A DNA stretch of 64,000 bases from Methylobacterium sp. W2. Lineage in GTDB: Bacteria > Pseudomonadota > Alphaproteobacteria > Rhizobiales > Beijerinckiaceae. A program made the position numbers and the translations under genes. The stretch spans positions 54,423-118,422 of the forward strand of contig NZ_VMOA01000015.1 of NCBI RefSeq assembly GCF_020662345.1, written 5' to 3'. The notes under the pieces are model-generated. The model was not told the DNA's origin. It saw nothing but the letters and a program-made list of their open reading frames with translations, and searched no databases. This document shows positions 17,412 through 26,534 of this stretch, piece after piece; within the stretch, counting starts at the first letter, position 1, and each line of letters starts with the position of its first letter.

Positions 17412-18572
17412 ATGGATTTTCTAGCTTCGATGGGGGGGACGGCCTCCGGCTTCTTCGGGTCGGTGATCCCCTTCGTCATCGTGCTCAGCATCGTGGTGTT
17501 CGTCCACGAGATGGGCCACTTCCTCGTCGGCCGCTGGTGCGGGGTCGGCGTCCACGCCTTCTCCCTCGGCTTCGGCCCCGAACTCTTCGGCTTCAACGAC
17601 CGCCACGGCACCCGCTGGAAAGTGTCGGCGATCCCGCTCGGCGGCTACGTCAAGTTCCACGGCGACGCCAACGGCGCCAGTGTGGCTGATCCTGCGGCCC
17701 TCGCCCGGATGACGCCCGAAGAGCGCGCCACGAGTTTCCCGGCCCAGAGCCTGGGCAAGCGCGCGGCCATCGTCGCCGCCGGCCCCATCGCCAACTTCCT
17801 CCTCGCCATCGCGCTCTTTGCCGGGGCGATCTATGTCTCCGGCCGCTACGAGCTTCCGCCGCGCATCGACGGCGTGATGCCGAACAGCGCCGCCGAGCGG
17901 GCGGGCTTCCAGCCCGGTGACCTCGTCACGTCCATCGACGGGACGCAGGTGACGAACTTCCTCGACATGCAGCGCACCGTCTCCGGCAGCGCCGGCGCCA
18001 GCCTCGCCGTCACCGTCGACCGCGGCGGCGAGACCAAGACCCTGACCGCAATTCCCGATGCGGTGGAGGAGCGCACGCCGTTCGGCAAGCACCGCCTCGG
18101 CCGCCTCGGCATCAAGGGACCGAACGGCGCCGACGCCCAGGTCCGGCATTACGGTCTCGTTCAATCCCTCGGGCTCGGCGTGTCGGAGACCTATTTCGTC
18201 GTCGATCGCACCATGAACTACCTCGGCAAGCTGGTGACCGGGCGCGAATCCGCCGATCAGCTGTCGGGGCCCATCGGGATCGCCCGCGTCTCGGGCGAGG
18301 TCGCCAAAGTCGGCGGCGTCGGCGGGCTCATCGGCCTCGTGGCGCTGCTGTCCGTATCGATCGGCCTGCTTAACCTTTTCCCGGTTCCTCTCCTCGATGG
18401 CGGGCACCTGTTGTTCTACGCGTTCGAGGCCGTTCGCGGCCGTCCCCTGAGCGAGAAGACCCAGGAGATCGGCTTCCGGATCGGGCTCGCGCTGGTGCTG
18501 TTCCTGATGCTGTTCGCGGCCTGGAACGACATCCTGAATCTCGGCGCGTCCTGGTCCGGACGGGGTTCCTGA
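17412..18572 (+). CDS. rseP: RseP-type site-2 zinc metalloprotease
   Basis: 386 aa intramembrane protease. HEMGH at residues 32-36 within the first membrane helix is the zinc-binding HExxH; the third ligand is in the C-terminal LNLFPVPLLDGGHL. A PDZ domain spans roughly residues 130-205 (IDGVMPNSAAERAGFQPGD). In E. coli it cleaves anti-sigma factor RseA in the envelope stress response and also signal-peptide remnants. GAGGATC precedes the ATG at 17412. It is directly upstream of bamA in many proteobacteria, as here, although a terminator and a 353-base gap separate them. Confidence 0.94.
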   Translation: MDFLASMGGTASGFFGSVIPFVIVLSIVVFVHEMGHFLVGRWCGVGVHAFSLGFGPELFGFNDRHGTRWKVSAIPLGGYVKFHGDANGASVADPAALARMTPEERATSFPAQSLGKRAAIVAAGPIANFLLAIALFAGAIYVSGRYELPPRIDGVMPNSAAERAGFQPGDLVTSIDGTQVTNFLDMQRTVSGSAGASLAVTVDRGGETKTLTAIPDAVEERTPFGKHRLGRLGIKGPNGADAQVRHYGLVQSLGLGVSETYFVVDRTMNYLGKLVTGRESADQLSGPIGIARVSGEVAKVGGVGGLIGLVALLSVSIGLLNLFPVPLLDGGHLLFYAFEAVRGRPLSEKTQEIGFRIGLALVLFLMLFAAWNDILNLGASWSGRGS

Positions 18573-18663
18573 CCGGGCGCTATCGTCTCGGCGGTGGCGC
18601 TGGGCGCACCTCTCGCAAGGTTGTGGATTTCTCCGTAACGCCCTGATCGAACTCGATAATCGA

Positions 18664-18695
18664 AAAGCCCGCCCGGTTCTCGGGGCGGGCTTTTT
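18664..18695 (+). terminator. Rho-independent terminator after rseP
   Basis: 11-base stem AAAGCCCGCCC / GGGCGGGCTTT with an 8-base loop followed by a run of five T (18691-18695). It is the cleanest intrinsic terminator on the plus strand of the window and shows that bamA has its own promoter downstream. Confidence 0.9.
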
Positions 18696-18788
18696 GCTGC
18701 AAATTGACGATTGATTCACCTTATCGAGCGATGAACGGGAACCGTTAAGTGACCGGAAGGCCACGTCTCCCCAAAATCCCCCCTACAG

Positions 18789-18895
18789 CCCAGGTCCGAG
18801 CGTTTGCTTCGCTCGGGAAACTCGGTAGAAGCTGAGCTTGGGACCAGGTGACGGGACGGTCGGATAACGACCGCCTGTCTGCGGGTGCAAACCCG
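18789..18895 (+). ncRNA. Structured 5' leader RNA of bamA (candidate cis-regulatory element)
   Basis: Four stem-loops and an enclosing stem fit in 107 bases just before bamA. An outer stem CCCAGG (18789-18794) / CTTGGG (18837-18842) encloses two hairpins: CCGAGCG-N7-CGCTCGG (18796-18816) and CTCGG-N6-CTGAG (18821-18836), a three-way-junction-like fold. Two more hairpins follow: CGGTCG-N5-CGACCG (18857-18873) and CGGGT-GCAA-ACCCG (18882-18895). GGTCC (18793-18797) can alternatively pair with GGACC (18841-18845), so two mutually exclusive folds are possible. I recognise no known riboswitch consensus. bamA starts 30 bases further on. Pairing is read by eye only. Confidence 0.5.
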
Positions 18896-18925
18896 GACTG
18901 TTAATAAATAGAGACGGGCGATTAC

Positions 18926-21511
18926 ATGATGTCGATGACGGGGAAGCGCCGGCGGAAGTCGGCCGAACGGACCATCGTCCTAGTCGCTGCCGCGGCCGCA
19001 GGGCTGGTTCTGGGCGGTACGGCTCAGGCGCAGCAGATCGTCGTCCAGGGTAACAAGCGCGTCGATGCCGACACGATCCGCTCCTACGTGACCGGTACGG
19101 CCTCGGGATCCCCTGAAGAAGCCCGCCGCAACCTGCTGGCGAGCGGCATGTTTTCCGACGTCAAGGTCTCGCGCAGCGGCGCCGGGACCGTGGTGACGGT
19201 GCGCGAGAACAACCTTATCAACCGCGTCGTGTTCGAGGGGAACAAGAAGGTCGAGAAGGGAACGCTCGAAGCAGAGGTCGAGGCCAAGGCCCGCGGCGGC
19301 TTCAGCGAGGGCATCGTCCAGGCCGATCTTCAGCGCATCCGCGAGATCTACCGCCGCGCTGGCCGCGGCACCGCCAAGGTCAGCTTCCGCACCGTCGATC
19401 TGCCCAACGGCCGCATCGACCTGATCTACGTGATCGAGGAAGGCGACAAGACCGGCATCAAGGCGATCAACTTCGTCGGCAACAGCGCCTATTCCGAGAG
19501 CAAGCTGCGCGAGCTGATGAGCTCGTCGGAAATGAACTTCCTGTCGTTCATCAAGACCTCGGACGTCTACGATCCCGACCGGATCACCAACGATCTCGAC
19601 CTCGTGCGTCGCTACTACCTGAAGAACGGCTATGCCGACTTCCGGGTTGTGAATGCCGATGCGCGCTACGTCGAAGGCGAGGGCGATGCCGGCTGGGTCA
19701 TCACCGTGACGGTGGACGAGGGTCAGCAATACACCGTCGGCGCCGTAGCCATCGATTCGCGCCTGCCGGGTGTCGACACCCAGGTCCTCGACGGCGAGGT
19801 TCGCGCTTCCGTGGGCGACGTCTACAATGCCGAGGACGTGGAGAAGACCCTCTCCGGCGTGACCAACCAGGTCGCCCGCCAGGGCTTCCCCTTCGCCCAG
19901 GTCCGCCCGACCGGCCAGCGTGACCGCGCCACCCATACCGTGGCCCTCGGCTTCGTCGTCGAAGACGGCCCGCGCGTCTATGTCGAGCGCATCAACATCC
20001 GCGGCAACACCCGTACCCGCGACTACGTCATCCGCCGCGAACTCGATCTCACCGAGGGCGATGCCTATAACCGCGTTCTCACCGATCGCGCCGAGCGTCG
20101 CCTGAACGGTCTCGGCTTCTTCAAGAAGGTCCGCTTCTCCAACGAGCCGGGCTCGTCGGCCGACCGCGTGATCATCAACATCGATGTCGAGGATCAGCCC
20201 ACGGGCTCGTTCTCGGTGGCGGGCGGCTACTCCACCCAGGACGGCATCATCGGCGAAGTCTCGGTCTCCGAGTCGAACTTCCTCGGTCGCGGCCAGTATG
20301 TCCGCGTCGCCGGCACCGGCGGCCAGTACTCGCGCGGCGTCGACTTCTCGTTCACCGAGCCGTACTTCCTCGGCTACCGTCTCGCCGCCGGCTTCGACGC
20401 CTTCTACAAGTACAGCGACCTGACCCGTTACTCGCGCTACGAGACCACCGTCTATGGCGGTCAGATCCGCGTCGGCCTGCCGATCACGGAAGAGTTCGGC
20501 ATCACCCTGCGCTACTCGCTCTACAACACCGAACTGACGATCCCGAACAGCACGAAGCGCCCGTATAACGACTGTTCGAACCCGATCCCTGGTTTCACCA
20601 CCGTGAACCCGGCGGGTACGATCGATCCCGTGTCCGGCCTCAATACGAGCGGTCTGGCGTCCTACCCGAACAACTGTGCTTTCAATGGCGAAGCCTCGAT
20701 TGCATTGAAGGGCTCGACCGGCAACACGCTCACTTCGCTTGCCGGCGTGACGCTCGCCTACTCGACGCTGGACAATCTCGCCCAGCCGCGGAACGGCCTG
20801 TATGCCGAACTCAAGCCTGAAATCGCAGGTCTCGGCGGTGACTCGAAGTTCTTCCGTGTGGCCGGCGACATGCGCTACTACAAGGAATTCTACGAGGACG
20901 TGGTCGGCTTCGCCCGCTTGCAGGGCGGCCATATCTCGCCGCTCACCGACGAGAAGCTGCGCATCACCGATCAGTACTTCCTCGGCCCGTCGCTCGTTCG
21001 CGGCTTCGCGCCGAACGGTATCGGTCCGCGCGACGTCGGCAGCGCCGATTCCCGTTCGAACGCCGTCGGCGGCACCACCTATTTCGGCGGTACGCTCGAA
21101 GTTCAGTTCCCGATCTACGGTATTCCGCGTGATCTGGGCCTGAAGGGCGCCGTCTTCGCCGATGCCGGTACCTTGTTCGGCTATAACAGCCGCACGCAGT
21201 TCAACGTGAACGGCGACTCGATCATCAACGGCATCGCCCCCGGCGGGGCCTGTGCCTATACGGCACTTGGCGCCGGAGCGATCACCGTCGAGCCGGAATG
21301 CCTGAACGTCCGCGACAAGATGACGATCCGCTCCTCGATCGGTGCGTCCATCCTGTGGAACTCGCCGCTCGGTCCGATCCGCTTCGATTACGCCTACGCT
21401 CTGACCAAGGACGAAGGCCAGAAGATCTACAATGCTCAGGGCGACTACCTCGGTCGCGTCGGCAAGGATCAGCTCCAGGCCTTCCGCTTCTCCGGCGGTT
21501 CGCGCTTCTGA
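18926..21511 (+). CDS. bamA: Outer membrane protein assembly factor BamA
   Basis: 861 aa Omp85-family protein, the core of the BAM complex that folds beta-barrels into the outer membrane. A signal peptide (hydrophobic VAAAAAGLVLGG) ends at about residue 36 (AQAQQ). Five POTRA repeats follow (about residues 37-440). The C-terminal 16-strand barrel includes the conserved loop 6 motif LVRGFAPNGIG and ends in Phe (SGGSRF), as outer-membrane proteins require. Its own transcription unit starts after the rseP terminator and carries a structured leader. lpxD follows after a strong hairpin. Confidence 0.96.
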   Translation: MMSMTGKRRRKSAERTIVLVAAAAAGLVLGGTAQAQQIVVQGNKRVDADTIRSYVTGTASGSPEEARRNLLASGMFSDVKVSRSGAGTVVTVRENNLINRVVFEGNKKVEKGTLEAEVEAKARGGFSEGIVQADLQRIREIYRRAGRGTAKVSFRTVDLPNGRIDLIYVIEEGDKTGIKAINFVGNSAYSESKLRELMSSSEMNFLSFIKTSDVYDPDRITNDLDLVRRYYLKNGYADFRVVNADARYVEGEGDAGWVITVTVDEGQQYTVGAVAIDSRLPGVDTQVLDGEVRASVGDVYNAEDVEKTLSGVTNQVARQGFPFAQVRPTGQRDRATHTVALGFVVEDGPRVYVERINIRGNTRTRDYVIRRELDLTEGDAYNRVLTDRAERRLNGLGFFKKVRFSNEPGSSADRVIINIDVEDQPTGSFSVAGGYSTQDGIIGEVSVSESNFLGRGQYVRVAGTGGQYSRGVDFSFTEPYFLGYRLAAGFDAFYKYSDLTRYSRYETTVYGGQIRVGLPITEEFGITLRYSLYNTELTIPNSTKRPYNDCSNPIPGFTTVNPAGTIDPVSGLNTSGLASYPNNCAFNGEASIALKGSTGNTLTSLAGVTLAYSTLDNLAQPRNGLYAELKPEIAGLGGDSKFFRVAGDMRYYKEFYEDVVGFARLQGGHISPLTDEKLRITDQYFLGPSLVRGFAPNGIGPRDVGSADSRSNAVGGTTYFGGTLEVQFPIYGIPRDLGLKGAVFADAGTLFGYNSRTQFNVNGDSIINGIAPGGACAYTALGAGAITVEPECLNVRDKMTIRSSIGASILWNSPLGPIRFDYAYALTKDEGQKIYNAQGDYLGRVGKDQLQAFRFSGGSRF

Positions 21512-21518
21512 GCCAAGA

Positions 21519-21549
21519 CGCACGGGCTTCCTTTTCCGAAGCCCGTGCG
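21519..21549 (+). terminator. Strong hairpin between bamA and lpxD
   Basis: Perfect 12-base stem CGCACGGGCTTC / GAAGCCCGTGCG with loop CTTTTCC. It begins 8 bases after the bamA stop and ends 10 bases before the lpxD ATG. There is no T-run, so it may act as a partial terminator, an mRNA 3' protector, or a translational control element for lpxD, whose ribosome-binding site is not evident. Confidence 0.55.
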
Positions 21550-21559
21550 TTGTCGCATC

Positions 21560-22624
21560 ATGTCTGATCCCATCTTCTTCGCATCCAGCACGGCCCTCAG
21601 CCTCGGCGACATCGCCGGGGCTGCAGGCATTTCGCTCCCTGAAGGCGCGGACCCTCACGCAATGGTCGGCGGCGCGTCCCCCTTGGAGACCGCAGGCCCC
21701 GGCGACCTCGCCTATATGGACAACGCCCGCTACGGCGATATTTTGGCGCAGACGAAGGCGCTGGCCTGCCTCGTCTCGCCGCGCTTCGCGGCCAAGGTGC
21801 CGCCGACCACGGTGGCACTGGTCACGCGCGATCCGTACCGGGTCTATGCCGGTCTGCTGGCGCGCTTCCATCCGGAGGCCATGCGGCCCCAATCGCAATT
21901 TTCCACCGAGGGCGTCTCGCCCGGAGCCCATGTCCACCCTAAGGCGCGTCTCGAAGACGGCGTGATTGTCGATCCCGGCGCCGTGATCGGTCCCGGGGCC
22001 GAGATCGGCTCGGGCACGGTCATCGGCCCGAACGCCGTCATCGGCCCCCATGTCCGCATCGGCCGCGACTGTTCCATCGGGGCGGGGGCGACTCTTGCCT
22101 ACGCCCTCGTCGGCAACCGCGTGATCCTTCATCCGGGCGCGCGCGTCGGCCAGGACGGGTTCGGCTTCGCCATGGGGCCGGGCGGGCATCTCAAGGTGCC
22201 CCAGACCGGCCGCGTCATCGTGCAGGACGATGTCGAGATCGGTGCCAACACCACGATCGATCGCGGCGCGGGCCGCGATACCATGATCGGGGAGGGGACC
22301 AAGATCGATAACCTCGTCCAGATCGCCCATAACGTGGTCATCGGCCGGCACTGCGTCATCGTCTCGGGCGTCGGCATTTCCGGCTCGACCACCCTGGAGG
22401 ATTACGTGGTCCTCGGCGGTCAGGTCGGTGTGGTCGGGCATCTGCGGATCGGCATGGGTTCGCAGATCGCCGGATCCTCGAACGTCAACCGCGACGTACC
22501 CCCCGGAAGCCGTTGGGGCGGCACGCCGGCCAAACCCGTGCGCACCTGGTTCCGCGAACTCACCGCTCTCGCGCGCCTGGCGGAACAATCGGGCCGTGAC
22601 GGGAACGAGTGCGCCAAGGATTGA
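21560..22624 (+). CDS. lpxD: UDP-3-O-acylglucosamine N-acyltransferase
   Basis: Third step of lipid A synthesis: transfers a 3-hydroxyacyl chain from acyl-ACP to the 2-amino group of UDP-3-O-acyl-glucosamine. 354 aa. The N-terminal uridine-binding domain is followed by a left-handed beta helix of hexapeptide repeats (from about residue 115, as in [20 protein letters not shown]), with the catalytic histidine in [10 protein letters not shown]. The ATG at 21560 is preferred; a GTG at 21545 falls inside the preceding hairpin. It starts the lpxD-fabZ-lpxA-lpxI-lpxB order. Confidence 0.95.
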   Translation: MSDPIFFASSTALSLGDIAGAAGISLPEGADPHAMVGGASPLETAGPGDLAYMDNARYGDILAQTKALACLVSPRFAAKVPPTTVALVTRDPYRVYAGLLARFHPEAMRPQSQFSTEGVSPGAHVHPKARLEDGVIVDPGAVIGPGAEIGSGTVIGPNAVIGPHVRIGRDCSIGAGATLAYALVGNRVILHPGARVGQDGFGFAMGPGGHLKVPQTGRVIVQDDVEIGANTTIDRGAGRDTMIGEGTKIDNLVQIAHNVVIGRHCVIVSGVGISGSTTLEDYVVLGGQVGVVGHLRIGMGSQIAGSSNVNRDVPPGSRWGGTPAKPVRTWFRELTALARLAEQSGRDGNECAKD

Positions 22625-22774
22625 GCCGGAACCGTTTCCGGCCCGGGTTGACCGGCGCACGACTCTCCGAGACTTGCATCCGTTGGCGTTTATGCCGATG
22701 ACGACGTTCGGTTTTCTTCCAAAGTTTGAGGCGAGGCGTCAGGGGCGCCGGGGCGCCATGGGATTGTTCGATCG

Positions 22775-23239
22775 ATGAGTGACATGCCGAAAGATCTGGG
22801 CTCGGCCGACATCCAGAAGATCCTGGAACTTCTGCCCCATCGCTACCCGTTCCTGATGATTGATCGCATCATCGAGATCGATGGGGACCGCTCCTGCATC
22901 GGGATCAAGAACGTCTCGTTCAACGAGCCGCAATTCACCGGGCATTTTCCGGGCCTGCCGGTGTTCCCCGGCGTCCTGCTGATCGAGGGCATGGCCCAGA
23001 CCGCCGGCGCCATCTGCTGCCAGCACATCAAGACCGACGAGATGCAGGCCAAGCAGGTGTTCTTCATGACCATCGACAAGTGCAAGTTCCGCAAGCCCGT
23101 CGTGCCCGGCGATACGGTGCGCTACCACATGACGAAGATGAACCAGCGCCGGACCATGTGGTGGTTCCGGGGCCAGGCGCGGGTGGGCGACACCCTCGTG
23201 GCCGAGGCCGAGATCGGCGCCATGCTGGTGACGGAGTGA
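22775..23239 (+). CDS. fabZ: (3R)-hydroxyacyl-ACP dehydratase FabZ
   Basis: Hot-dog-fold dehydratase of fatty acid elongation, 154 aa. It competes with LpxA and LpxD for 3-hydroxyacyl-ACP, which explains its fixed place among lpx genes. The catalytic His is in [12 protein letters not shown] and the catalytic Glu in [12 protein letters not shown]. The ATG at 22775 follows a 150-base gap after lpxD in which I see no gene. The stop codon overlaps the lpxA GTG (GTGA). Confidence 0.96.
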   Translation: MSDMPKDLGSADIQKILELLPHRYPFLMIDRIIEIDGDRSCIGIKNVSFNEPQFTGHFPGLPVFPGVLLIEGMAQTAGAICCQHIKTDEMQAKQVFFMTIDKCKFRKPVVPGDTVRYHMTKMNQRRTMWWFRGQARVGDTLVAEAEIGAMLVTE

Positions 23240-24048
23240 GTGCTTTGGCCGAAATCCACCCGAGCTCCGTCATCGAGGTTGGAGCCACGATCGGCGAAGG
23301 CGTGCGGATCGGTCCCTTCTGCCATATCGGGCCGGATGTCGTCCTGGGCGAAGGCTGCGAACTCATCAGCCACGTGGTCGTCGCCGGGCGCACCGGAATC
23401 GGTCCCCGTACCAAGCTCTATCCCTTCGCCTCCATCGGTCACCCGCCGCAGGATCTGAAGTTTCGCGGCGAGGCCTCGACGCTCTCCATCGGCGCCGATT
23501 GCCTGATTCGCGAAGGCGTCACGATGAATCCCGGCACGGCCGGTGGCGGCCTCGAGACCGTCATCGGCGACAAATGCACCTTCCTCGCCAATTCCCATGT
23601 CGGGCACGATTGCCGGGTGGGTGACGGGGTCGTGTTCTCCAACAACGTCATGCTCGCTGGCCATTGCAGCGTCGGCGACTATGCGATCCTCGGTGGCGGT
23701 GCTGCCGTGATCCAGTTCGCCCGTGTCGGAGCCCATGCTTTCGTCGGCGGTCTCTCCGGGCTGGAGAACGATTGCATTCCCTACGGCATGGCGCTGGGCA
23801 ACCGCGCCTATCTCTCGGGCCTCAACATCATCGGCCTGCAGCGCCGGGGTTTCGCCCGCGAGGACATCCATGCCCTGCGCCGGGCCTATCGCCTGCTGTT
23901 TGCTCAGGAGGGCACGCTGATGGAGCGTGTGGAGGACGTGGCGGCGGAGTTCGAATCGCATCGTGCCGTGGCCGAGATCATCGCCTTCATCCGCGAGGGC
24001 GGTAAGCGCTCGATCTGCACCCCGCGCGAGAATCCGGGCTCGGCTTGA
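23236..24048 (+). CDS. lpxA: UDP-N-acetylglucosamine acyltransferase
   Basis: First step of lipid A synthesis, adding a 3-hydroxyacyl chain to the 3-OH of UDP-GlcNAc. 270 aa. Left-handed beta helix from the start ([20 protein letters not shown]), catalytic histidine in [12 protein letters not shown], and the [14 protein letters not shown] connection to the C-terminal helical domain that is diagnostic for LpxA. The GTG at 23236 overlaps the fabZ stop by four bases; a TTG at 23245 is a less likely start. Its stop overlaps the lpxI TTG start. Confidence 0.95.
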   Translation: MSALAEIHPSSVIEVGATIGEGVRIGPFCHIGPDVVLGEGCELISHVVVAGRTGIGPRTKLYPFASIGHPPQDLKFRGEASTLSIGADCLIREGVTMNPGTAGGGLETVIGDKCTFLANSHVGHDCRVGDGVVFSNNVMLAGHCSVGDYAILGGGAAVIQFARVGAHAFVGGLSGLENDCIPYGMALGNRAYLSGLNIIGLQRRGFAREDIHALRRAYRLLFAQEGTLMERVEDVAAEFESHRAVAEIIAFIREGGKRSICTPRENPGSA

Positions 24049-24929
24049 CCGCGTCTCTCCAGCCGGCGTCCCTCGTCGATCCGCATCCGGAAGAACGTCT
24101 GGTTCTCATCGCGGGGGCAGGGCGGCTCCCCGAACTTGTGGCCGAATCCCTCGACCGGTCGGGCCGCGCGTTCCGGGTGCTCGCCATCCGCGGCTTCGCC
24201 GAGCGCCCGATGCGCGCACGCGCCGACGCCACGGTGGATCTCCTCGATATCGCCGGCGCGTTGAAGATCCTGGAGGCCTGGGGGCCGGCCTGCGTCATAC
24301 CGGTGGGCGGAGTCTCGCGCCCCAATCCCGCCGCCATCCTCAACGCGGCGGCGGCCTTGCGCAATCGCGATGCGCTCCAAGCCATTTCGGGGGGAGGGGA
24401 CGATCGGCTTCTGCGGGGCGCCCTCGTCCTGCTGGAGGATAACGGCCACCGCGTCGTCGGCATCCACGATGTGGCGCCGGACCTGCTAAGCCCGGAGGGG
24501 CAGCTCGGCCGCCTCGCGCCCGATCTCGCGGCGCAGGCCTCCATCGCTACCGGCTGTGGCATCCTCGCGGCGCTGGCCGCCTACGATGTCGGCCAGGCAA
24601 TCGTCGTCGCGGCCCAACGCGCGCTGGCGGTAGAGGGGCCGGAGGGCACCGACCGGATGCTCGCCCGGGCGCGTGCCCTCGGGCGCAAGCCGTTCGGGCT
24701 CGGGGCGGCCCAGCCCGGTACCGTGCTGGTGAAACTCGCCAAGACCGGCCAGGATCTGCGGGTCGACCTGCCGGCCATCGGGCCGCGCACGGTGAAGGCC
24801 GCCGCGACGGCAGGCTGCGCCGGCATCGCCATCCAGGCCGGCTACACCCTCATCATCGACAGGGACGCCACGGTGGCCGAGGCCGACCGTGCGGGACTGT
24901 TCCTCATCGGTTTGCGGATCGAGGCATGA
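24045..24929 (+). CDS. lpxI: UDP-2,3-diacylglucosamine pyrophosphatase LpxI
   Basis: 294 aa member of the former DUF1009 family. It hydrolyses UDP-2,3-diacylglucosamine to lipid X and UMP, replacing LpxH, which is found in gammaproteobacteria. Visible family features are LVLIAGAGRLPELVAESL at the N-terminus, DNGHRVVGIHDVAPDLL near the middle, and the C-terminal substrate/metal domain with TVLVKLAKTGQDLRVDLPAIG. The start is a TTG at 24045, overlapping the lpxA stop (TTGA). It is followed by lpxB with a four-base overlap, so lpxA-lpxI-lpxB are tightly coupled. Confidence 0.92.
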   Translation: MTASLQPASLVDPHPEERLVLIAGAGRLPELVAESLDRSGRAFRVLAIRGFAERPMRARADATVDLLDIAGALKILEAWGPACVIPVGGVSRPNPAAILNAAAALRNRDALQAISGGGDDRLLRGALVLLEDNGHRVVGIHDVAPDLLSPEGQLGRLAPDLAAQASIATGCGILAALAAYDVGQAIVVAAQRALAVEGPEGTDRMLARARALGRKPFGLGAAQPGTVLVKLAKTGQDLRVDLPAIGPRTVKAAATAGCAGIAIQAGYTLIIDRDATVAEADRAGLFLIGLRIEA

Positions 24930-26116
24930 CCATGCATCCGTCCAAACGAATCTGGCTCGTCGCCGGAGAGGATTCAGGCGATCAGCTCGGCGCCAAGCTG
25001 ATGCGGGCGCTGTCGGACCTCTCCGGCGGGCAGGTGACGTTCGGTGGCGTCGGCGGCGAAGCCATGGCGGCGCAGGGCTTCGTCTCCCTGTTTCCCCTTG
25101 ATGACGTGGCGGTGATGGGCTACCTGCCCGTGGCGGCACGCCTGCGCACTCTCCTGCGTCGCATCCGCCAGACCGTGCGCGACATCGTCGAATCGCGCCC
25201 TGACGTCCTCGTCATCATCGACAGTCCCGGTTTCACCCATGCGGTCGCGTCGCGGGTGCGCAAGCGTCTGCCGAGCCTGCCCATCGTCGATTACGTCTCC
25301 CCCAGCGTCTGGGCGTGGAGGCCCTGGCGTGCGGCGAAGATGCGGCCGTTCATCGACCATGTCCTGGCGCTCCTGCCCTTCGAACCAGAGGCGCATCGCC
25401 GGCTCGGCGGCCCGGACTGCACCTATGTCGGGCATCCGCTGATCGAGCGCTTGGCCGAGCTGCGCCCGGATCCCGCAGAGGCTGCGGTGCGGGAGGGGAT
25501 GCCGCCGACCCTCGTGATCCTACCGGGCTCACGCCGTTCGGAGATCGAACGGCTGATGCCGGTCTTCGGCGCCACCCTGGACCTTCTTGTGCAGCGATAC
25601 GGGCCGATCGACGCCGTGCTCCCGGCGGTCACCCGGCATCGCGCCATGATCGAGCGATCGGCCCTCTCGTGGTCTCGTCCGGTGACGATCGTGCATGGCG
25701 AGGCTGCGAAATACGCGGCCTTCCGGCGATCCCGCGCGGCCCTGGCGGCCTCGGGCACGGTCACCCTCGAACTCGCCCTGGCCGGCGTGCCGATGGTCGT
25801 GGCCTACAAGGTCTCGCGTCTGGAGGAGGCGGTAGCGCGGCGTCTGATCCAGGTGCCGACCATCGTGCTGCCGAACCTGATCCTCGGCGAGAATGCCATG
25901 CCCGAGTTCATCCAGGCCGAATGTACCCCCGGCCGCTTGGGCGAGGCCCTGCTTCCGCTCCTCAAGGGCGGCGCCGCGCGCGACGCGCAGGTGCGTTCGC
26001 TTCAGCGCATCGATGGCTCGATGCGCCTCGCGGGCGATGACGAGCCGAGCCGCAAGGCGGCGAGAATCGTGCTGTCGGCGGCTCGCCCTGCGGTCAGCGG
26101 ACCGTCGTCGACGTAG
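24926..26116 (+). CDS. lpxB: Lipid-A-disaccharide synthase
   Basis: GT19 glycosyltransferase of 396 aa that joins lipid X to UDP-2,3-diacylglucosamine. The family start IWLVAGEDSGDQLGAKLM, the SPSVWAWRPWR motif near residue 127 and LPGSRRSEIERLMP near residue 200 are present, as is ASGTVTLELALAGVPMVVAY in the nucleotide-binding half. The ATG at 24926 overlaps the lpxI stop. The 3' end overlaps a convergent small gene by about 23 bases. Confidence 0.95.
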   Translation: MTMHPSKRIWLVAGEDSGDQLGAKLMRALSDLSGGQVTFGGVGGEAMAAQGFVSLFPLDDVAVMGYLPVAARLRTLLRRIRQTVRDIVESRPDVLVIIDSPGFTHAVASRVRKRLPSLPIVDYVSPSVWAWRPWRAAKMRPFIDHVLALLPFEPEAHRRLGGPDCTYVGHPLIERLAELRPDPAEAAVREGMPPTLVILPGSRRSEIERLMPVFGATLDLLVQRYGPIDAVLPAVTRHRAMIERSALSWSRPVTIVHGEAAKYAAFRRSRAALAASGTVTLELALAGVPMVVAYKVSRLEEAVARRLIQVPTIVLPNLILGENAMPEFIQAECTPGRLGEALLPLLKGGAARDAQVRSLQRIDGSMRLAGDDEPSRKAARIVLSAARPAVSGPSST

Positions 26117-26360
26117 TGGTTTTCATCCTGGCGCCCCGCATGATTTCCGAGGCCTGGAGGGCACTGGGCGGGAGGGCCCGGTCGTCCGCCCCGCGTGTCG
26201 AGGACAGGGACGGCATGTCCGGTCTTCTGGTGCCCTCGTCGCGTCCGAAAGCGTAGCCGGCATTCACGCCGGCATAGAAGCCGGTGAAATCCTCGGCCTG
26301 CGCTTGCCCGACGAAAGCCATCGGCAGGCACAGGCTGATCGTCACGAAGACGGCACGCAT
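26094..26360 (-). CDS. Small exported protein resembling the N-terminus of an Omp25/31-type porin
   Basis: 88 aa. A signal peptide (MRAVFVTISLCLPMAFVGQAQA) would be cut after AQA; in runs, MRAVFVTISLCLPMAF then VGQAQA. The mature protein opens with EDFTGFYAGVNAGYAFGRDE, which is how alphaproteobacterial Omp25/31-type beta-barrels begin, but only about 65 residues remain, too few for a barrel. The rest is Arg/Thr/Ser-rich. AGGGAA lies upstream of the ATG at 26360. It could be a decayed porin gene or a small periplasmic protein. It converges on lpxB, overlapping it by about 23 bases. Confidence 0.6.
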   Translation of the reverse strand: MRAVFVTISLCLPMAFVGQAQAEDFTGFYAGVNAGYAFGRDEGTRRPDMPSLSSTRGADDRALPPSALQASEIMRGARMKTTTSTTVR

Positions 26361-26488
26361 CGCTGTTCCCTGCACCCGGCATCGTCCCTTCGGATCGTCT
26401 CGTTCGGAGACCGTCATACGGTTTCCCCAGATGACGCTGGATACGAAAAACGGCGACCCGAAGGCCGCCGTCGATTCGTCTCTCAATC

Positions 26489-26516
26489 GGGAAGGCCGCG
26501 TAACCGCGGTCTTCCC
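26489..26516. terminator. Hairpin downstream of the cold-shock gene
   Basis: 12-base stem GGGAAGGCCGCG / CGCGGTCTTCCC with a TAAC loop; all pairs form on the plus strand (one G-U), with one mismatch on the minus strand. It lies 19 bases beyond the stop of the minus-strand cold-shock gene and has no T-run in that direction. Confidence 0.45.
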
Positions 26517-26534
26517 TAAAAGCTTTCTCACCGA

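Noticed and set aside
18821..18900. Cobalamin or TPP riboswitch in the bamA leader
   Set aside because: No B12 box or TPP core consensus is present; bamA is not a vitamin gene. The structure is reported without a family name.
18980..22660. Very long open frame (about 1200 codons) on the minus strand across bamA and lpxD
   Set aside because: It is antisense to two certain genes; third-position GC bias in GC-rich DNA keeps this frame open. The translation is compositionally odd and matches no family.
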